DNA from: Frigoribacterium sp. Leaf186
GTDB taxonomy: Bacteria; Actinomycetota; Actinomycetes; Actinomycetales; Microbacteriaceae
NCBI RefSeq assembly: GCF_001423905.1
Contig: NZ_LMPQ01000001.1
Span: 409,512 to 473,511, forward strand
Direction of reading: 5' to 3'
Length of the DNA stretch: 64,000 bases
Positions 44,204 to 53,257 of this stretch are shown here, one piece after another; the first letter of the stretch is position 1, and each line of letters opens with the position of its first letter. The notes below the pieces were generated by a model. The model had not been told where the DNA came from, made no database searches, and worked only from the letters and a program-made list of their open reading frames with translations. A program made the translations under genes and the position numbers.

Positions 44204-44245
44204 CGAGGAGGCGCGGAGGGGCTGGTGGGGACCCGCGCCTCCTCG
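44204..44245 (-). terminator. 13-bp hairpin after dgt
   Basis: CGAGGAGGCGCGG pairs perfectly with CCGCGCCTCCTCG around a 16-nt loop. It lies between the dgt stop and the dnaG promoter and ends the dusB-dgt transcript. No T-tract. Confidence 0.72.
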
Positions 44246-44255
44246 GCGGCTCGCG

Positions 44256-45527
44256 CTAGCGACCGGCGGTGAGCCGGTCGTGCCAGGCCGTGGCGCTCTG
44301 GTCGGTCAGCGACGCGACCTGGTCGACGACCACGCGTCGCCTGCCGGCGTCGTCGTCGGCCGAGCCCCAGTCGGCGGCGAAGCCGCGGTCGAGCTCGGAC
44401 GGACCCGCCTGCCACAGGGCGTCGGCGAGGCTGGTCAACACCTCGCGCTGCCGCAGGTAGATCGGCTGCCGGTTGTCGCGGGTCATGACGAACGCGGCGA
44501 CGATGCCCTTGAGCACGGCGATCTCGCCGATCACGTCGGGCGAGACGACGACCGACGCCCCGAAGCGCATCAGGGCGTCACCCGGGTACGACTCGCGCGT
44601 GGCCTGCGTCGCCGACCCCGCGAAGCGGCCGATCAGCTGGCTCGTGAGGTTCTTCAGGCGTGCCTGGGCGAAGCGGCTGCCGTCGTACGACTCGAGCCAG
44701 AACGGCGACGCCTGCAACCGGTCGAAGGCCTCGGTCAACTCGTCGCGGCTGAGTTCTCCACCGACCCACTCGTGCATGGCCGTGACGAGCGAGTCGTGGT
44801 CGACCCGCGCGCCGAGGCTCGCGACGTCGACGTAGCCGTTGACCACGGCGTCCTCGAAGTCGTGGACCGAGTACGCGATGTCGTCGCTGAGGTCCATCAC
44901 CTGGGCCTCGACGCAGCGGCGACGACGGGGAGCGCCCCGCCGGAGCCAGTCGAAGGCGGCCGTGTCGTCGTCGTAGAAGCCGAACTTCATGCGTCCGCCG
45001 GGGTCGGGGATGCCCTGGGCGGCAGGCCACGGGTACTTGCAGCTCGCGTCGAGGCTGGCGCGGGTCAGGTTCAGTCCGAAGCTGCGACCGGTGGCGTCGA
45101 CGACCTTGGGCTCGATGCGGGTCAACAGCCGCAGGGTCTGCGCGTTGCCCTCGAAGCCGCCGATGTCCGCCGACCACTCGTTCAGCGCCCGCTCGCCGTT
45201 GTGCCCGAAGGGCGGGTGGCCGAGGTCGTGTGCGAGGCAGGCCGTGTCGACGACGTCGGGGTCGAGGCCGAGGCTGGTCGCGAGCTCGCGCCCGACCTGG
45301 GCGACCTCGAGCGAGTGCGTCAGGCGGTTGCGCGCGAAGTCGAGACCCGCCGTCGGGCTGAGCACCTGCGTCTTCGCCGCAAGGCGACGCAGCGCGCTCG
45401 AGTGCAACAGACGGGCCCGGTCGCGGGCGAAGTCGCTGCGGCGGTTCGAGTGCTGCTCGGGCAACCAGCGTTCGGAGTCGGCGGGGTCGTAGCCGGGGGC
45501 GGCACTCGGCAGGGCTTCGGTGGACAC
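44256..45527 (-). CDS. dgt: Deoxyguanosinetriphosphate triphosphohydrolase-like protein
   Basis: HD-domain dNTP triphosphohydrolase of 423 residues. The metal-binding residues are H71 (NRLTHSLEVAQVGR), H100-D101 (CLAHDLGHPPFGHNGE), and a later Asp in MDLSDDIAYSVHDFEDA. The N-terminal RRSDFARDRARLLHSSALRR region is standard. It hydrolyses dNTPs to nucleosides and triphosphate, controlling pools. The GTG at 45527 follows GAGAGG. It is downstream of dusB in the same direction and before dnaG, the common actinobacterial order. Confidence 0.92.
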   Translation of the reverse strand: MSTEALPSAAPGYDPADSERWLPEQHSNRRSDFARDRARLLHSSALRRLAAKTQVLSPTAGLDFARNRLTHSLEVAQVGRELATSLGLDPDVVDTACLAHDLGHPPFGHNGERALNEWSADIGGFEGNAQTLRLLTRIEPKVVDATGRSFGLNLTRASLDASCKYPWPAAQGIPDPGGRMKFGFYDDDTAAFDWLRRGAPRRRRCVEAQVMDLSDDIAYSVHDFEDAVVNGYVDVASLGARVDHDSLVTAMHEWVGGELSRDELTEAFDRLQASPFWLESYDGSRFAQARLKNLTSQLIGRFAGSATQATRESYPGDALMRFGASVVVSPDVIGEIAVLKGIVAAFVMTRDNRQPIYLRQREVLTSLADALWQAGPSELDRGFAADWGSADDDAGRRRVVVDQVASLTDQSATAWHDRLTAGR

Positions 45528-45574
45528 CGGGGCCTCTCGGTCAGGAACGGACGGGATCGAGCGGACGGTCGTGC

Positions 45575-46732
45575 CTAGCCGCCGCTGTGGTGCAGCTCGG
45601 CCGCGGCGAGCTCGGCCTTGAACGCCTCGTCGAGGTCGCGGCTCTCGAGCCAGCGGTCGGGCAGTGCGGGCCGCTTCGGGCTGCCGGCACGACCCCGCGG
45701 CCCCTCGGCCGCCTCGCCGGGGTACTGCTCGTCGGGGTCCATCGTGGCCAGGAGGTCGTCGATCTGCTGCAGCGAGTCGGCGAGGGCCAGGGCGGCACGC
45801 ACCTCGCCGCCCACGGGGTAGCCCTTGAAGTACCAGGCGACGTGCTTGCGCATGTCGCGGCAGGCCCGCCCCTCGTCGCCCGACCAGAACTCGACCATCA
45901 ACTCGGCGTGACGGCGGAAGGCCCGGCCCACCTCGCCGAGGGTCGGCTCGGCCTTGAGGTCTTCGCCGCGGAAGGCCGCGGCCAGGTCGCCGAACAACCA
46001 CGGTCGACCGAGGCAGCCCCGACCGACCACGACGCCGTCGCAACCGGTCTCGTCGACCATGCGCAGCGCGTCGGCCGCCGACCAGATGTCGCCGTTGCCG
46101 AGGACGGGCACGTCGGTGATCGCCTCTTTGAGCGTCGCGATGGCCGACCAGTCGGCCGTGCCCGAGTAGAAGTCGGCGGCCGTCCGGGCGTGCAGGGCGA
46201 TGCTCGCGACGCCGGCGCCCTGGGCGGCACGGCCGGCCTCGAGGTACGTGAGGTGGTCGGAGTCGATGCCCTTGCGCATCTTGACCGTCACCGGGATGTC
46301 ACCTGCGGCTCTGACGGCCCCCTCGACGATCTCGCGGAACAGGCCGATCTTCCAGGGCAGGGCCGAACCGCCGCCCTTGCGCGTCACCTTGGGGACGGGG
46401 CAGCCGAAGTTCAGGTCGACGTGGTCGGCGCGGTCTTCGGCCACGAGCATGGTGACCGCCTCGGCCACCGTGTTCGGTTCGACGCCGTAGAGCTGGATGC
46501 TGCGCGGCGTCTCGGACTCGTGGTGCTGGATCAGGCGCATCGACTCGGGCGTGCGCTCGACCAGCGCCCGGCTCGTGATCATCTCGCTGACGTAGAGGCC
46601 GGCGCCGTACTCGCGGCAGAGACGGCGGTAGGCCGTGTTGGTGATGCCCGCCATCGGGGCGAGCACGACCGGCGAGGCCACGTCGATCGGACCGATCGAG
46701 AGGCCGCGCGAGGGCAGGGTGGTGGTGGACAT
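45575..46732 (-). CDS. dusB: tRNA-dihydrouridine synthase
   Basis: FMN enzyme reducing uridines in tRNA D-loops; 385 residues. It has the N-terminal barrel strand VLAPMAGITNTAYRRLCREY, the catalytic Cys in LNFGCPVPKVTRKGGGSAL, FMN-binding KMRKGID, IALHARTAADFYSGTADW and GNGDIW, and GVVVGRGCLGRPWLF. The ~40-residue C-terminal extension is variable. On the minus strand GGGAGAA precedes the ATG, within the start region of the divergent ybaK gene, whose start codon is only 15 bp away. Confidence 0.93.
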   Translation of the reverse strand: MSTTTLPSRGLSIGPIDVASPVVLAPMAGITNTAYRRLCREYGAGLYVSEMITSRALVERTPESMRLIQHHESETPRSIQLYGVEPNTVAEAVTMLVAEDRADHVDLNFGCPVPKVTRKGGGSALPWKIGLFREIVEGAVRAAGDIPVTVKMRKGIDSDHLTYLEAGRAAQGAGVASIALHARTAADFYSGTADWSAIATLKEAITDVPVLGNGDIWSAADALRMVDETGCDGVVVGRGCLGRPWLFGDLAAAFRGEDLKAEPTLGEVGRAFRRHAELMVEFWSGDEGRACRDMRKHVAWYFKGYPVGGEVRAALALADSLQQIDDLLATMDPDEQYPGEAAEGPRGRAGSPKRPALPDRWLESRDLDEAFKAELAAAELHHSGG

Positions 46733-46735
46733 CGT

Positions 46736-46741
46736 TACGAT
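46736..46741 (+). promoter_or_regulatory. -10 box of ybaK-like gene
   Basis: TACGAT lies exactly 6 nt before the ATG at 46748, inside the 15-bp gap to dusB. The rest of the promoter must lie within the start of dusB. Confidence 0.55.
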
Positions 46742-46747
46742 TCTCCC

Positions 46748-47296
46748 ATGAGCGACGGCGGGCTGACGAGTGGTGTGGACGACGCGGTCGCTGGGGGCGA
46801 CAGTGGGGGCGACGCCGGGCACGACGACGACCGGCCCGAGGGCACCGACCGGGTCCGCGCCGACGCCGCCGGCCGCGGCCTCGCAGTCGAGATCGTGGCC
46901 CGGCCCGCGGCCGACTCGCTCGAGGCCGCGGCCGCCCTGCTGGGGCTCGAACCCTCCGACATCGTGAAGAGCCTCGTGGTGAAGCGCCACGACGGGTCGT
47001 TCGTGTTCGCGCTCGTCCCGGGCGACCGCCAGATCTCGTGGGCCAAGCTGCGGTCCGTCGTCGGCGTCAACAAGCTCTCGATGCCGAGCGCGGACGTCGC
47101 CCTCGAGGCCACGGGGTACGAGCGGGGCACCATCACCCCGATGGGCAGCTCGACGGCGTGGCCGGTCGTCGCGGACTCCCGCGTCACCGGTCGACGCGTC
47201 GCCCTCGGCGCGGGCGCACACGGCTTCAGCGCCTTCGTCGAGGCGGACGAGTTGGTCGCGGCGTACGACGCGACGGTGGCCGACATCAGCGACTGA
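46748..47296 (+). CDS. YbaK/EbsC-family aminoacyl-tRNA deacylase
   Basis: A 182-residue member of the YbaK/ProX family that hydrolyses mischarged aminoacyl-tRNA (often Cys-tRNAPro). After a ~40-residue acidic, Gly-rich leader comes the fold: AAALLGLEPSDIVKSLVVKR with the conserved Lys, SFVFALVPGDRQISWAKLRS, YERGTITPMGSSTAWPVVAD, and LGAGAHGFSAFVEADELV. The long leader is unusual, but the leaderless promoter 6 nt upstream of the ATG supports this start. Confidence 0.9.
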   Translation: MSDGGLTSGVDDAVAGGDSGGDAGHDDDRPEGTDRVRADAAGRGLAVEIVARPAADSLEAAAALLGLEPSDIVKSLVVKRHDGSFVFALVPGDRQISWAKLRSVVGVNKLSMPSADVALEATGYERGTITPMGSSTAWPVVADSRVTGRRVALGAGAHGFSAFVEADELVAAYDATVADISD

Positions 47297-47473
47297 CGCC
47301 GCGCCTCCCGGGCTCGTCGCCCGCTGTCGCGGCGTCGGGGGCGACCGGGGGGCTCGGCGGGACGCTCGCCGGGCCGACGAGGCAGGCGTCGCCTTCGCAG
47401 GCCAGGGCGTCGGCCGCTCCGAGCATGGCCAAGGGGCTGGACGGCAGGGCGGCTCGCGAGCCGGCCGCCGCGC

Positions 47474-48142
47474 TCATCGAGTCGCCTCGGAGGCGACCTG
47501 CTCGAGGGCCTGGACGAACGCCTCGGGTGCCTGGGCACCCGAGATGCCGTACTTTCCGTCGAGGACGAAGAACGGGACGCCCGAGATGCCGAAGGCCTGC
47601 GCCTGGGCCTGGTCGGCACGCACGTCGTCGAGGTGACGACCCGACTCGAGCGCCTCACGGGCGGCCGACTCGTCGAGGCCCACGTCGCCGGCGAGCTGCA
47701 CGAGGTCGTCGACGCGACCCACGTGGCGGCCCTCTTCGAAGTAGGCGCGCAGGAGGCGCTCCTTCAGTTCGACCTGACGGCCGTTCGCCTTGGCGAAGTG
47801 CAGCAGCTCGTGCGCCTTCACGGTGTTCGTGTGCCGGAGGTGCTCGAAGTCGTACGCGAGGCCGACCTCGGACGCGATGCCCGCCACGGTGTCGAGCATG
47901 CCGCGGACCTGCTCAGCGGGCATGCCCTTGTGCGTCGAGAGGAAGTCCACCTCGTCGCCCTCGAAGTCGACCGGGGTGTCGGGCGACAGCTCGAACGAGT
48001 GGTACTCGACCTCGACGGGGCCACCGAAGCGACGCACGGCCTCCTCGAACTTGCGCTTGCCGATGAAGCACCACGGGCAGGCGATGTCGGACCAGATGTC
48101 GACCTTCACGGTCGCGGACGGGGTGGTGGGATCTGAGCTCAC
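47474..48142 (-). CDS. DsbA-family oxidoreductase (FrnE type)
   Basis: Thioredoxin-fold protein of 222 residues with the active-site pair C22-P-W-C25 (WSDIACPWCFIGKRKFEEAV). The FrnE/2-hydroxychromene-isomerase-like helical insert follows (HTNTVKAHELLHFAKANGRQ), then GISGVPFFVLDGKYGISGAQ with the cis-Pro. There is no signal peptide, so it acts in the cytoplasm, probably as a disulfide oxidoreductase in stress responses. The GTG at 48142 is the only plausible start. Confidence 0.9.
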   Translation of the reverse strand: MSSDPTTPSATVKVDIWSDIACPWCFIGKRKFEEAVRRFGGPVEVEYHSFELSPDTPVDFEGDEVDFLSTHKGMPAEQVRGMLDTVAGIASEVGLAYDFEHLRHTNTVKAHELLHFAKANGRQVELKERLLRAYFEEGRHVGRVDDLVQLAGDVGLDESAAREALESGRHLDDVRADQAQAQAFGISGVPFFVLDGKYGISGAQAPEAFVQALEQVASEATR

Positions 48143-48264
48143 GGCAGGCCCAACTCGGCCCCGGGCGCGGCCATTCCCGCTCGGCGTCCCGAAGCGTCGG
48201 CCACCGCCGGCCCGGCAGCGCGTGCCCGGCAGCGCTGCTCCGCCCCGCCCGCGTGCCAGGCGTT

Positions 48265-48400
48265 CCCTCACCCGCCACCCCCTGTCGGCTCCGACCGCCC
48301 GAGTACCGGGACCTCCCTCATCCGCCACCCCCCGTCGGCTCCGACCTACCGGATGCCGCGGGCCCCCTCACCCGCCACCCCCTGTCGGCAACTCCTGACC
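48265..48400. repeat. Three-copy tandem repeat, exact 50-bp period
   Basis: CCCTCACCCGCCACCCCCTG followed by TCGGCTCCGACC starts at 48265, 48315 and 48365 with few differences. The third copy encodes the last residues and stop of the AbiEi/DUF559 gene. The copies contain GTCGGCAACTCC, the reverse of the dispersed GGAGTTGCCG motif. Confidence 0.85.
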
Positions 48401-49336
48401 CTTGCAACGCCTCGGCACGGCCAGCCGCCAGGCCCTGCGCCCCCGCGGCCCGAGCACGCGCGGGAGTCCGGAGTTGCCGACACGCGACTCCGGCCTCGCG
48501 CCTCCCGCCGTCGTGACGAGCGCGTCGATCGCGGCAGATGTCCGGGCCCACCGGTCGCGGACCATCGTCGTCCCGGCCCGGAACGGCACCCGCCCGTCGA
48601 GGGCGATGTCCGCGTCCTTCGCACGGTCCTGGTCGAACCGGTTCTCGTGGTGTTCGCGACCGTCGGTCTCGAAGCCCACGATCCCGTCGACGAGCATGTC
48701 GAGGATCTTGCCCGTGCCACCCACCGGTACCTGCCGCTCGACGTGGTGGCCGGCTCGGCGCAGCCGCGTCCCGGCTGCCGACTCGAGGATGCTCTCGGCG
48801 CCCCCGTCGCTCCAGGCCACCAGCCCGGCGGCGTCGGCTCGTCTCCGACCCAGGACCTCGGCGGCGTCGTCGTCGTCCGTCACGATGCCGACGCGGCGGG
48901 CCCAGTCCACCAGGATCACGGCGTCCTCGAGGGACCGGGACTCGACGACGGCTCGGGCGAGGGCGTCCCGGGGGTCGACCGACCAGGTCGTCCCGCGCGC
49001 GCCGAGCTCGACCGGGTCCCAGACGACCCGGACCCCGCGACGACGTCTCAGCCGGGACGCGGTCGCAGGCACGGACACCGTGATCGGCGGACGGCGCCAC
49101 GACCACGCACCGAGCTGGTGCAGGGCAGCGGCCCCGGTGAGGCGGCCACCCACCGCCACGGCCACGAACCGCGGGTCGTGTCGCGGCCAGGTCGAGTACC
49201 AGCCGCGGCGGGGTCGGCTCACCGACCGTGAACGGACGGCGACGGTGAGCTGGCGGTCGGTGGCGCCCTGCGCCACCAGGTCGTGCTTGTGCAGCAGTCC
49301 CCCGGCGTGCGAGACGAGTTCGGCGATCGTGGTCAT
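48368..49336 (-). CDS. AbiEi-like/DUF559 two-domain protein
   Basis: 322 residues. The N-terminus (TTIAELVSHAGGLLHKHDLV then AQGATDRQLTVAVRSRSVSR) looks like the AbiEi-type winged-helix domain of type IV antitoxin proteins. The C-terminal ~100 residues match DUF559, a Vsr-like nuclease fold (DMLVDGIVGFETDGREHHEN, then RFDQDRAKDADIALDGRVPF with the Asp/Glu-Asp-Gly-His core). Such proteins are widespread in actinobacteria and their role is unknown. The ATG at 49336 is the family start. The last ~40 residues fall in intergenic-type repeat sequence, so the original stop may have been earlier. Confidence 0.8.
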   Translation of the reverse strand: MTTIAELVSHAGGLLHKHDLVAQGATDRQLTVAVRSRSVSRPRRGWYSTWPRHDPRFVAVAVGGRLTGAAALHQLGAWSWRRPPITVSVPATASRLRRRRGVRVVWDPVELGARGTTWSVDPRDALARAVVESRSLEDAVILVDWARRVGIVTDDDDAAEVLGRRRADAAGLVAWSDGGAESILESAAGTRLRRAGHHVERQVPVGGTGKILDMLVDGIVGFETDGREHHENRFDQDRAKDADIALDGRVPFRAGTTMVRDRWARTSAAIDALVTTAGGARPESRVGNSGLPRVLGPRGRRAWRLAVPRRCKGQELPTGGGG

Positions 49337-49681
49337 GTCGACAGGCTGCCGAGCTCGGCCGGGCCGTCGCGGCTGACCTCGACCCGCCTGGGGACGGTCA
49401 CACGCCCACGCGCATTGGGGACGAGGACTCGCGCGGCAGGTCACGATTGACGCCTCCGGCAATTCCTGCCTCGTGCCGCATTGACGGCCGACACGCCCAC
49501 CGGTCGACGTGCACTGCGACAAGAAGCAGGAATTGCCGAAACGGAGAGGGGCCGGAGGCGCGAGCGCGGGTGCGGGGGCAGGCGCGAGTCCGGAGGCGCG
49601 AGCGCGGGCGCGGGGGACGGCGGGCGCGGCCCGGAGTCGCGACGGCGGGGGCGGCCCCGGACGGGCCGCACCCGACCGCGG
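49337..49681. repeat. Intergenic region with inverted and direct repeats
   Basis: CGGCAATTCCTGC (49457-49469) and GCAGGAATTGCCG (49526-49538) are exact inverted copies 56 bp apart. GGAGGCGCGAGCGCGGG occurs at 49554 and 49592 (38-bp period). No gene is seen. The region follows glyS on the minus strand, so it may serve in termination. Confidence 0.7.
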
Positions 49682-51067
49682 CTACGCGCCGAGCAGCTGC
49701 TCGGCCAGGTACGCCCGCAACCCGGCCAGCGGGATGCGCTGCTGGGCCATCGTGTCGCGTTCGCGCACGGTCACGGCGTCGTCGTCGAGCGAGTCGAAGT
49801 CGACGGTGACGCAGAACGGCGTGCCGATCTCGTCCTGGCGGCGGTAACGCCGGCCGATGGCCCCGGCGTCGTCGAAGTCGATGTTCCAGTACTTGCGGAG
49901 GTCGGCCGCGAGCCCGCGCGCCATGGGCGACAACTGCTCGTTGCGACTCAGCGGCAGCACGGCGACCTTGATCGGCGCGAGACGGCGGTCGAGCTTGAGC
50001 ACGGTGCGCTTGTCGACGCCCCCCTTGGCGTTGGGCGCCTCGTCCTCGGTGTAGGCGTCGACCAGGAAGGCCATCAGCGAGCGGGTCAGACCGGCCGCGG
50101 GCTCGATGACGTACGGAGTCCAGCGTTCGTTCTTGGCCTGGTCGAAGTAGGTGAGGTCTTTGCCTGAGGCGGCAGCGTGGGTCTTGAGGTCGTAGTCGGT
50201 GCGGTTCGCGACGCCCTCGAGCTCGCCGAACTCGCCGCCGGCGAACCGGAAGCGGTACTCGATGTCGACGGTGCGCTTCGAGTAGTGCGAGAGCTTCTCG
50301 GCGGCGTGTTCGTACAGGCGGAGGTTCTCGGGGTCGATGCCGAGGTCGACGTACCACTGGAACCGCTGGTCGATCCAGTACTGGTGCCACTCTTCGTCGG
50401 TGCCGGGTTCGACGAAGAACTCCATCTCCATCTGCTCGAACTCGCGGGTGCGGAAGATGAAGTTGCCGGGCGTGATCTCGTTGCGGAAGCTCTTGCCGAT
50501 CTGGCCGATGCCGAAGGGCGGCTTGATGCGCGAGGACTGCAGGATGTTGTCGAAGTTGGTGAAGATGCCCTGGGCGGTCTCGGGACGCAGGTAGGCCATG
50601 CCCTGCTCGTTGTCGACCGGGCCGAGGAACGTCTTGAGCAGGCCCGAGAAGTTCTGCGGCTCGGTCCACGAGCCGGGCTGGCCCGTGTCGGGGTCGCGGA
50701 CGTCTGCGAGGCCGTTCTCGGGCGGGTGGCCGTGCTTGGCCTCGTACGCCTCGATCAGGTGGTCGGCCCGGTAGCGCTTGTGGGTGTGCAGCGACTCGAC
50801 GAGCGGGTCGCTGAAGACCTCGACGTGGCCGGAGGCCTCCCACACCTGACGGGGCAGGATGACCGCGGAGTCCAGGCCGACGACGTCGTCACGACCCTGC
50901 ACCATGGTCTGCCACCACTGGCGCTTGATGTTCTCCTTGAGAGCCACGCCGAGGGGCCCGTAGTCCCAGGCCGACCGCGAACCGCCGTAGATCTCTCCCG
51001 ACTGGAAGACGAAGCCTCGGCGCTTGGCCAGGGCGATGACGGAATCGAGACGGTTGGGTGCTGCCAC
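49682..51067 (-). CDS. glyS: Glycyl-tRNA synthetase (dimeric alpha2 type)
   Basis: Class II synthetase charging tRNA-Gly; 461 residues, normal for the alpha2 form. Motif 1 region [20 protein letters not shown], motif 2 [20 protein letters not shown], glycine-pocket [10 protein letters not shown], and motif 3 [14 protein letters not shown]. The C-terminal anticodon-binding domain ([34 protein letters not shown]) is complete. A TAGAGT -10 box lies ~65 bp upstream of the ATG. Confidence 0.97.
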   Translation of the reverse strand: MAAPNRLDSVIALAKRRGFVFQSGEIYGGSRSAWDYGPLGVALKENIKRQWWQTMVQGRDDVVGLDSAVILPRQVWEASGHVEVFSDPLVESLHTHKRYRADHLIEAYEAKHGHPPENGLADVRDPDTGQPGSWTEPQNFSGLLKTFLGPVDNEQGMAYLRPETAQGIFTNFDNILQSSRIKPPFGIGQIGKSFRNEITPGNFIFRTREFEQMEMEFFVEPGTDEEWHQYWIDQRFQWYVDLGIDPENLRLYEHAAEKLSHYSKRTVDIEYRFRFAGGEFGELEGVANRTDYDLKTHAAASGKDLTYFDQAKNERWTPYVIEPAAGLTRSLMAFLVDAYTEDEAPNAKGGVDKRTVLKLDRRLAPIKVAVLPLSRNEQLSPMARGLAADLRKYWNIDFDDAGAIGRRYRRQDEIGTPFCVTVDFDSLDDDAVTVRERDTMAQQRIPLAGLRAYLAEQLLGA

Positions 51068-51145
51068 GTGTGATGCTCCGATGAGTTGAGGCCCGAGCTG
51101 GGTGCCCGGTCGGTCGAGGTACCCGGCAACTCTAGCGGCGGAGCG

Positions 51146-52186
51146 TCACCGGCCGAGCGCGGCGGCGACCGCCTCGACGTCGTCCTCGTCGTTCCAGAGG
51201 TGGAACGCCACGCGCACCCGACCGGCCCGCCCCGAGACGACCAGTCCGGCGTCGCCGAGGAGGCGCTGGTCGCGTCCGTCGGGGTCGGCCCAGGTCACGA
51301 TCGCGCGGCCCTGTGCCTCGATCCCGAGCCGCGAGCAGAGCGCGTCGCCCGTCCCGACGGCGTGTGCCCAGGTCTCGTCGGCGTCGAGCCCGGCGAACGC
51401 GTCCAGCGCGGGGAGCGCTCCCGCCCAGGCCTGCCAGGCGGGCGAGACGTCGAACGACCGGGCGTCCGGGGCGAGCCGCATCTCCGGGCCGTAGCACGAG
51501 CCCCACACGTCGTCCCCGGCGTACCAGCCGGCCTGGGCGGGCAGCATGGCCCCTCGAAGGCGCTCCCCCACGGTGAGGAACGCCACCCCCCGCGGGCAGC
51601 ACAGCCACTTGTAGGCGTGCGTCACGGTGGCGTCGTACCGCGAGGAGTCGACGGGTCGCACGCCGGCGGCCTGCGTCAGGTCGCACAGCGTCAGGGCCCC
51701 GTGCCGGGCGGCCGCCTCGACGACGGCCGCGTCGTCGGCCACCTGGCCCGTCGCCGACTGGACGGCAGACCACGCCACGAGGTGCGTGTCGGGCCCGATC
51801 GACGCGGCCAGCTCGTCGAGGGGAACGCTCCGCACCCGGACGCCCCGCGCCTCCTGGACCACGAAGGGGTAGACGATCGAGCTGAAGTCGCCCGTCGGCA
51901 CGAGCACCTCGGCACCGTCGGGCACCGATGCCGCGACCACGGCCACCATCGACGAGGTCTGGGACGCGATGGCGACGCGACCGACGTCGACCCGGACGAG
52001 CCGGGCGAAGGCCGCGCGCGCCTCCTCGACGACGGCGCCGTAGGCCGCCGGCCCGGCCTGCCCGGACGCCCAGTCGTCGAGGTCGGCACGGAGGGCCGCG
52101 ACCGTGGCCCGCATCGGCAGGCCCATGGTGCAGGCCGCGAGGTAGCCCGGCGCGGGGGCGAAGAGGTCGGCGTACGGCGAGGTCAT
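51146..52186 (-). CDS. Class V aminotransferase-like PLP enzyme
   Basis: 346-residue fold-type I PLP enzyme. The cofactor Lys is in DATVTHAYKWLCCPRGVAFL, and the Asp-x-x-Gln pair that contacts the ring is in LCDLTQAAGVRPVD. The N-terminal AACTMGLPMRATVAALRADL is class V-like (cysteine desulfurase/kynureninase-type). The exact substrate is not clear. It is divergent from a LysR regulator with 82 bp between the starts, a classical regulator-target arrangement. The ATG at 52186 is chosen over upstream starts because the region beyond it belongs to the shared promoter. Confidence 0.85.
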   Translation of the reverse strand: MTSPYADLFAPAPGYLAACTMGLPMRATVAALRADLDDWASGQAGPAAYGAVVEEARAAFARLVRVDVGRVAIASQTSSMVAVVAASVPDGAEVLVPTGDFSSIVYPFVVQEARGVRVRSVPLDELAASIGPDTHLVAWSAVQSATGQVADDAAVVEAAARHGALTLCDLTQAAGVRPVDSSRYDATVTHAYKWLCCPRGVAFLTVGERLRGAMLPAQAGWYAGDDVWGSCYGPEMRLAPDARSFDVSPAWQAWAGALPALDAFAGLDADETWAHAVGTGDALCSRLGIEAQGRAIVTWADPDGRDQRLLGDAGLVVSGRAGRVRVAFHLWNDEDDVEAVAAALGR

Positions 52187-52256
52187 GCACCCCAGGGTCG
52201 AGGCTGGGATGCCGCAGGACAACCACCAGTGTCTGAGGTCACCCATCACGAGCACT

Positions 52257-52262
52257 TATGCT
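52257..52262 (+). promoter_or_regulatory. -10 box of the LysR gene
   Basis: TATGCT lies exactly 6 nt before the ATG at 52269; there is no ribosome site. It sits in the shared divergent region with the aminotransferase gene. Confidence 0.55.
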
Positions 52263-52268
52263 TCGCGC

Positions 52269-53225
52269 ATGACCACCGACCTCGACCTGGCCTCGCTGCG
52301 CGTCGTCCGTGCCGTCGCCGACACGGGCACGATCACGGCCGCCGCCGCCCTGCTCGGCTACAGCCAGCCCGCCGTCAGTCAGCAACTGCGCCGTGCCGAA
52401 CGCCAGGTGGGCCAGCCACTGGTGCTGCGGGCCGGTCGCGGGGTCGCCCTGACCGAGGCCGGGCAGCGGCTGGCCGCCCACGCCGTCCACGTGCAGGCCG
52501 CCCTCGACGCCGCACGTCAAGACCTCGACGACCTCGGCGGCGTCGCCACGGGCCGTGTCACCCTCGCCGGGTTCCCGAGCGCGTCCTCGACGATCGTGCC
52601 CGACGTGCTCTCGCGACTCCGCGACCGGCATCCCGGCCTGACGGTCGACTACGTCGAGGCCGAACCCCCGGAGGCGCTGGCACGACTGCGGGACGGCTCG
52701 GCGGACGTCGCGGTCACCTTCAGTCACGGGGGTGCCCCCGCGGCGGAACGCGACCTCGACGGGCTGCTGCACCGCGCCTCCTTCGTCGACCGCACGGTGC
52801 TCGCCGTGCCGGCCGCGCACCCGTTCGCCCGCGGCGACGCCTTCGCGAGCCTTGCGCACGAGCGATGGATCGGCGGCTGCCCGCGGTGCCGCGGGCACCT
52901 GCTCGCGACCTGCGCCGCGGCGGGCTTCGAGCCCGAGATCGTCCTCGAGACCGACAACGCGCTCGCCGTGCTCGGGCTCGTCGCGGCCGGCCTCGGCGTC
53001 GCCCTGCTGCCGGGCCTCTCGCTCGTGTCGGCGGCCGTGCCCCCCGGGGTGCGCGTCGTCGAGCTCGACCACGGTCTCGCCCGGATCGTCCACGTCGTCC
53101 ACGGGCGCGGTGGTGACCGGGTGCCGAGCGTGCGGGCCGTCCTCGACGCCCTCGGGCAGGTCGACGGCGGCGCGCTGGGACTCGTGGCCGCCGGGCCGGA
53201 GGTGCCGACCGGGACGCCGGGTTAG
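52269..53225 (+). CDS. LysR-family transcriptional regulator
   Basis: 318 residues with the N-terminal LysR helix-turn-helix (LASLRVVRAVADTGTITAAA then LLGYSQPAVSQQLRRAERQV) and a periplasmic-binding-like effector domain (VTLAGFPSASSTIVPDVLSR; ALAVLGLVAAGLGVALLPGL). Such regulators usually control the divergent gene, here the class V aminotransferase, and bind T-N11-A sites in the gap. The inducer is unknown. Confidence 0.92.
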   Translation: MTTDLDLASLRVVRAVADTGTITAAAALLGYSQPAVSQQLRRAERQVGQPLVLRAGRGVALTEAGQRLAAHAVHVQAALDAARQDLDDLGGVATGRVTLAGFPSASSTIVPDVLSRLRDRHPGLTVDYVEAEPPEALARLRDGSADVAVTFSHGGAPAAERDLDGLLHRASFVDRTVLAVPAAHPFARGDAFASLAHERWIGGCPRCRGHLLATCAAAGFEPEIVLETDNALAVLGLVAAGLGVALLPGLSLVSAAVPPGVRVVELDHGLARIVHVVHGRGGDRVPSVRAVLDALGQVDGGALGLVAAGPEVPTGTPG

Positions 53226-53257
53226 GCTGGCCCGACGAACCAGGAGAGGTGCAGGTC

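Noticed and set aside
48265-48400. Regular 50-bp period resembling a CRISPR array
   Set aside because: The whole period is repeated, with no unique spacers, only three copies, and no cas genes nearby.
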